A DNA stretch of 64,000 nt, from contig NZ_WMEU01000001.1 in NCBI RefSeq assembly GCF_009856295.1, positions 1,426,001 through 1,490,000 on the forward strand, written 5' to 3'. A program made the position numbers and the translations under genes. Origin of the DNA: Pontibacillus yanchengensis (GTDB lineage Bacteria > Bacillota > Bacilli > Bacillales > BH030062). The notes under the pieces were generated by a model, which saw nothing but the letters and a program-made list of their open reading frames with translations, was not told where the DNA came from and did not search any database. Shown here one piece after another: positions 62,038 through 64,000 of the stretch (positions within the stretch are counted from its first letter, which is position 1; each line of letters begins with the position of its first letter).

Positions 62038-62130
62038 ATGAATTATTGTAACTGTACATGTAGTACATTAGATATATCCCTCTCTTCCTATAGCGAAAAC
62101 CTCAAAAAACTGTTATTCCATTAAAAGTTT

Positions 62131-62139
62131 TGCTATAAT
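62131..62139 (+). promoter_or_regulatory. Extended -10 promoter of the small peptide gene
   Basis: TGCTATAAT about 60 bp before the TTG start; no good -35. Confidence 0.45.
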
Positions 62140-62198
62140 TGGATATAATAAATGGTAAGAATATAAAGATTAACACGCATACATAAGGAGGCAGAACC

Positions 62199-62276
62199 TT
62201 GAAATTAGTATTAGTACTAGGCGTAATTGTTACGTTTATTGTTTCTATGTACACTGCAGGATATGATGCTAAATAA
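62199..62276 (+). CDS. 25-residue hydrophobic peptide
   Basis: A TTG start (62199-62201), with AAGGAGG 7 nt upstream, opens 25 codons: one membrane-spanning segment (KLVLVLGVIVTFIVSMY), then a short hydrophilic end TAGYDAK. It has its own promoter and a strong terminator right after the stop, which makes a real gene likely despite its size. I do not recognise a named family. Possible roles include a membrane-protein regulator or a sporulation-type mini-protein; both are guesses. Confidence 0.65.
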   Translation: MKLVLVLGVIVTFIVSMYTAGYDAK

Positions 62277-62289
62277 AACGAATAAATAA

Positions 62290-62326
62290 AAAGGGAGCAT
62301 GGGTGATTGTACATGCTCCCTTTTTA
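62290..62326 (+). terminator. Terminator of the small peptide gene
   Basis: AAGGGAGCATG / CATGCTCCCTT stem with a 10-nt loop followed by a T-run. Confidence 0.9.
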
Positions 62327-62337
62327 TTTGAATGACC

Positions 62338-62425
62338 TTAACACGAAGAGCGATAGCACTCCGATGTTGACTTATCGTAAGGAGGTACAGGACGTTTGCT
62401 GGGTGCTGGTGCTAGACATGTAAGA
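62338..62425 (+). repeat. R1 repeat copy e (3' part only)
   Basis: AACACGAAGAGCGATAGCAC, GATGTTGACTTATCGTAAGG, AGGTACAGGACGTTTGCTGG match the 3' half of copy a. The 5' half is absent. Confidence 0.65.
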
Positions 62426-62453
62426 ACCAAAAGCTATACTTTCTTTTCCGTTC

Positions 62454-62486
62454 AAAAAAGACCATAGCATGTTAGCTATGGTCTTA
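62454..62486 (-). terminator. Terminator of trmL
   Basis: AAGACCATAGC / GCTATGGTCTT stem with a 6-nt loop and T-run on the minus strand. Confidence 0.9.
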
Positions 62487-62957
62487 CTTTAACCCTGGGA
62501 AGCCTTGTTGGCGCAATACTTCATAGATCAAGATAGCCGCCGTATTGGATAAGTTTAATGAACGTACTTTATCGTTCATATGAATACGCAAACAACGGTC
62601 TTCCTTTCCTTCTAATAAGGAAGTTGGAATGCCGTCTGTTTCTCTTCCAAACACGAAAAACAGCTCATCCTCTGGATCACTGTAATCAAAGTCTGTCCAA
62701 TATCCAGTTCCAAAGTTCTCGATATAAAAGAAACTTCCTTGCGAATATGCTTCATACAGCTCCTCTAATGAATCATAGTATCGAATTGAAACGTCGTGCC
62801 AATAATCCAAACCAGCACGGCGAAGCATTTTATCATCTGTTGAAAACCCTAACGGTCGAATAAGATGAAGAACTGTATTGGTTGCCAGGCAAGTTCTTGC
62901 AATATTTCCTGTGTTTGCAGGGATTTCTGGTTGATATAACACTATATGAAGTGCCAT
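62484..62957 (-). CDS. trmL: tRNA (cytidine(34)-2'-O)-methyltransferase TrmL
   Basis: The 157-residue SPOUT methyltransferase starts MALHIVLYQPEIPANTGNIA. 'PEIPANTGNIARTC' (motif 1), 'FVFGRETDGIP' (motif 2) and 'VRSLNLSNTAAILIYEVLRQ' (motif 3, knot) are complete. It methylates the wobble ribose of tRNA-Leu. The open frame extends seven codons upstream, but GAGGTG 6 nt before the ATG at 62955-62957 sets the start. Confidence 0.93.
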   Translation of the reverse strand: MALHIVLYQPEIPANTGNIARTCLATNTVLHLIRPLGFSTDDKMLRRAGLDYWHDVSIRYYDSLEELYEAYSQGSFFYIENFGTGYWTDFDYSDPEDELFFVFGRETDGIPTSLLEGKEDRCLRIHMNDKVRSLNLSNTAAILIYEVLRQQGFPGLK

Positions 62958-63005
62958 GTTGTTCACCTCGTGTCTCACAATTTAACCTGTGTATTATATC
63001 ATATT

Positions 63006-63878
63006 TTACTCCCCTATTCGGAAAAATTTATACTTAATTTGAGGGGTGTACGCTGTAGAGTCTTCATAATCCCAATATCGATGGTAACTGTTATAGGTAT
63101 GAGCATTGACTAGTGGCTCACCGAATGCATCTTTTTCCACCACTATGGTATTGTGATTCCAGCGACCATCTCCTTCAAAATCGTAGCAAATAATATCCCC
63201 AGGTATTAGATCACGAGCTTGATTGACTTCCTTGCCTTTCAATCCTTTACTAGATCCACTTAAATACCAACGTAATGAGTTCGCAACCGTCCAACTATAG
63301 CTCCAAGAACTACCATTATACCACCAGCCCTTTGACCGGTTTGCCATGCCCCACATTGGAGCACCTCCAGCCCGTAAGCATTGTGAGATAAAGTTCGTGC
63401 AATCATTCTCGAAATGCTTATATTGAGGGTTATAGCTATTCCACCACCGATTTGCATATTGTACTGCTTTTTGCCGATCATAGCTGAAGCGTACCTCACG
63501 AACATCAGAACCGTGACTATCATGAAACTCTAATCCAGGAGATTCTTTTTTGATAGGATCCTTAATCTCCAGAGATCGATCTTCCACTATAGTACTCCCT
63601 TTAAATATAGCTCGATGTTGCTCTTGCCCTTCCTCTATGTAAAAATGTTTCCCTTGCTTAATAAAGAAGGTAACATACAATTGGTAGTCAACATGATGTT
63701 CTAGAGAGGAAATCATAGTTGAACGATAGGGCACTCCTTCCGCTGTTATACGCACAACTTTTGCACCTCGACGTTCGTGTAACAACCGTTTCTTCGATAA
63801 CCAAGACCGATCATCTCTACTCCCATCTGAACGAAGGACCTCTTCCCAATATGCTTGTATTTTGTCCACTACCGCCAT
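63006..63878 (-). CDS. Putative amidase-domain protein (Amidase_6 type)
   Basis: The 290-residue protein has an N-terminal half of unclear fold and a C-terminal amidase-like domain (about 130-290). The probable catalytic Cys160 is in 'FENDCTNFISQCLRAGG', and His242 lies in 'GRWNHNTIVVE', as in PF12671 proteins with an NlpC/P60-like site. No signal peptide is visible at either the ATG at 63876-63878 (chosen, GGGAG spacing 5-6) or the GTG two codons upstream, so a spore or cytoplasmic location is possible. Substrate unknown; related domains cut peptidoglycan peptides. Confidence 0.8.
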   Translation of the reverse strand: MAVVDKIQAYWEEVLRSDGSRDDRSWLSKKRLLHERRGAKVVRITAEGVPYRSTMISSLEHHVDYQLYVTFFIKQGKHFYIEEGQEQHRAIFKGSTIVEDRSLEIKDPIKKESPGLEFHDSHGSDVREVRFSYDRQKAVQYANRWWNSYNPQYKHFENDCTNFISQCLRAGGAPMWGMANRSKGWWYNGSSWSYSWTVANSLRWYLSGSSKGLKGKEVNQARDLIPGDIICYDFEGDGRWNHNTIVVEKDAFGEPLVNAHTYNSYHRYWDYEDSTAYTPQIKYKFFRIGE

Positions 63879-64000
63879 AACCACTCCCCCTTCCTGTACA
63901 TGTTTATGAGGAAAGGGGAAGGATTATTCGTTTCACTATCAGAGTGAGCCTATACTCATTATTATTCCCATTTGATCAACGAGGAATCAAATTCAGAAAG

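Overview
The window is chromosomal DNA of a low-GC, endospore-forming member of the Bacillaceae. Spore genes (a gerA-type germinant receptor operon, prkA, yhbH, ablB) and Bacillus-type sigI-rsgI, bmrCD, appDFABC, odhAB, helD and yueI support this. Two glycine-betaine-type binding proteins, an OpuA system and an orphan beta-lysine acetyltransferase suggest a salt-tolerant or moderately halophilic genus (Pontibacillus or Halobacillus-like); that placement is inference. Most genes are on the minus strand. No tRNA, rRNA, CRISPR array, transposase or phage gene was seen.

Layout. 0-5.6 kb: partial ABC-2 permease with a large lipoprotein-like exported protein, a DUF1499 protein, and the sigI-rsgI stress sigma/anti-sigma pair. 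6.2-7.1 kb: a membrane-anchored HtrA-like protease without PDZ. 8-12.3 kb: the heterodimeric multidrug ABC exporter bmrC-bmrD, preceded by a well-formed attenuator (promoter, 24-codon leader ORF, competing helices, two terminators). 12.4-17.5 kb: a DUF389 membrane protein and a three-gene spore germinant receptor operon with a sigma-G-like promoter. 17.6-26 kb: an aldo/keto reductase, an OpuA transporter in the order AC-AB-AA, and a second operon (2-hydroxyacid dehydrogenase, class II aldolase-like protein, second OpuAC). 26-39 kb: helD, a MurG paralogue, a MATE pump, an aldehyde dehydrogenase, a NupC-type nucleoside transporter with overlapping operator and cre-like site, a LysM-CAP protein, a 1-Cys peroxiredoxin, a YqcI/YcgG-cupin fusion and yueI. 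39-45 kb: appDFABC peptide importer with CodY-box-like sites. 45-64 kb: yhbH, a second YidC with a small partner ORF, odhAB, ppx and ppk1, prkA, ablB, an SMR pump with its MarR regulator, a 25-codon peptide gene, trmL and a wall-amidase-like protein.

Two families of non-coding repeats fill most of the large gaps. R1 (five copies, about 90-260 bp, all in one orientation) is an imperfect nested palindrome. R2 (five copies, about 310-660 bp) has imperfect terminal inverted repeats and GC-rich internal hairpins. Two R2 copies are nearly identical over roughly 320 bp and lie in inverted orientation 11 kb apart, flanking bmrCD to yvgN. One R2 copy carries an R1-like module, and another has lost precisely one hairpin.

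The most informative observations are the bmrCD leader attenuator, the R2/R1 mobile-looking repeats, the orphan binding-protein operon with an aldolase homologue lacking its usual catalytic glutamate, the YqcI-cupin fusion, and several regulatory sites that can be read directly (MarR operator, nupC operator plus cre, CodY boxes, Spo0A boxes). Start codons were adjusted inward in many genes on the basis of Shine-Dalgarno spacing; each case is stated.
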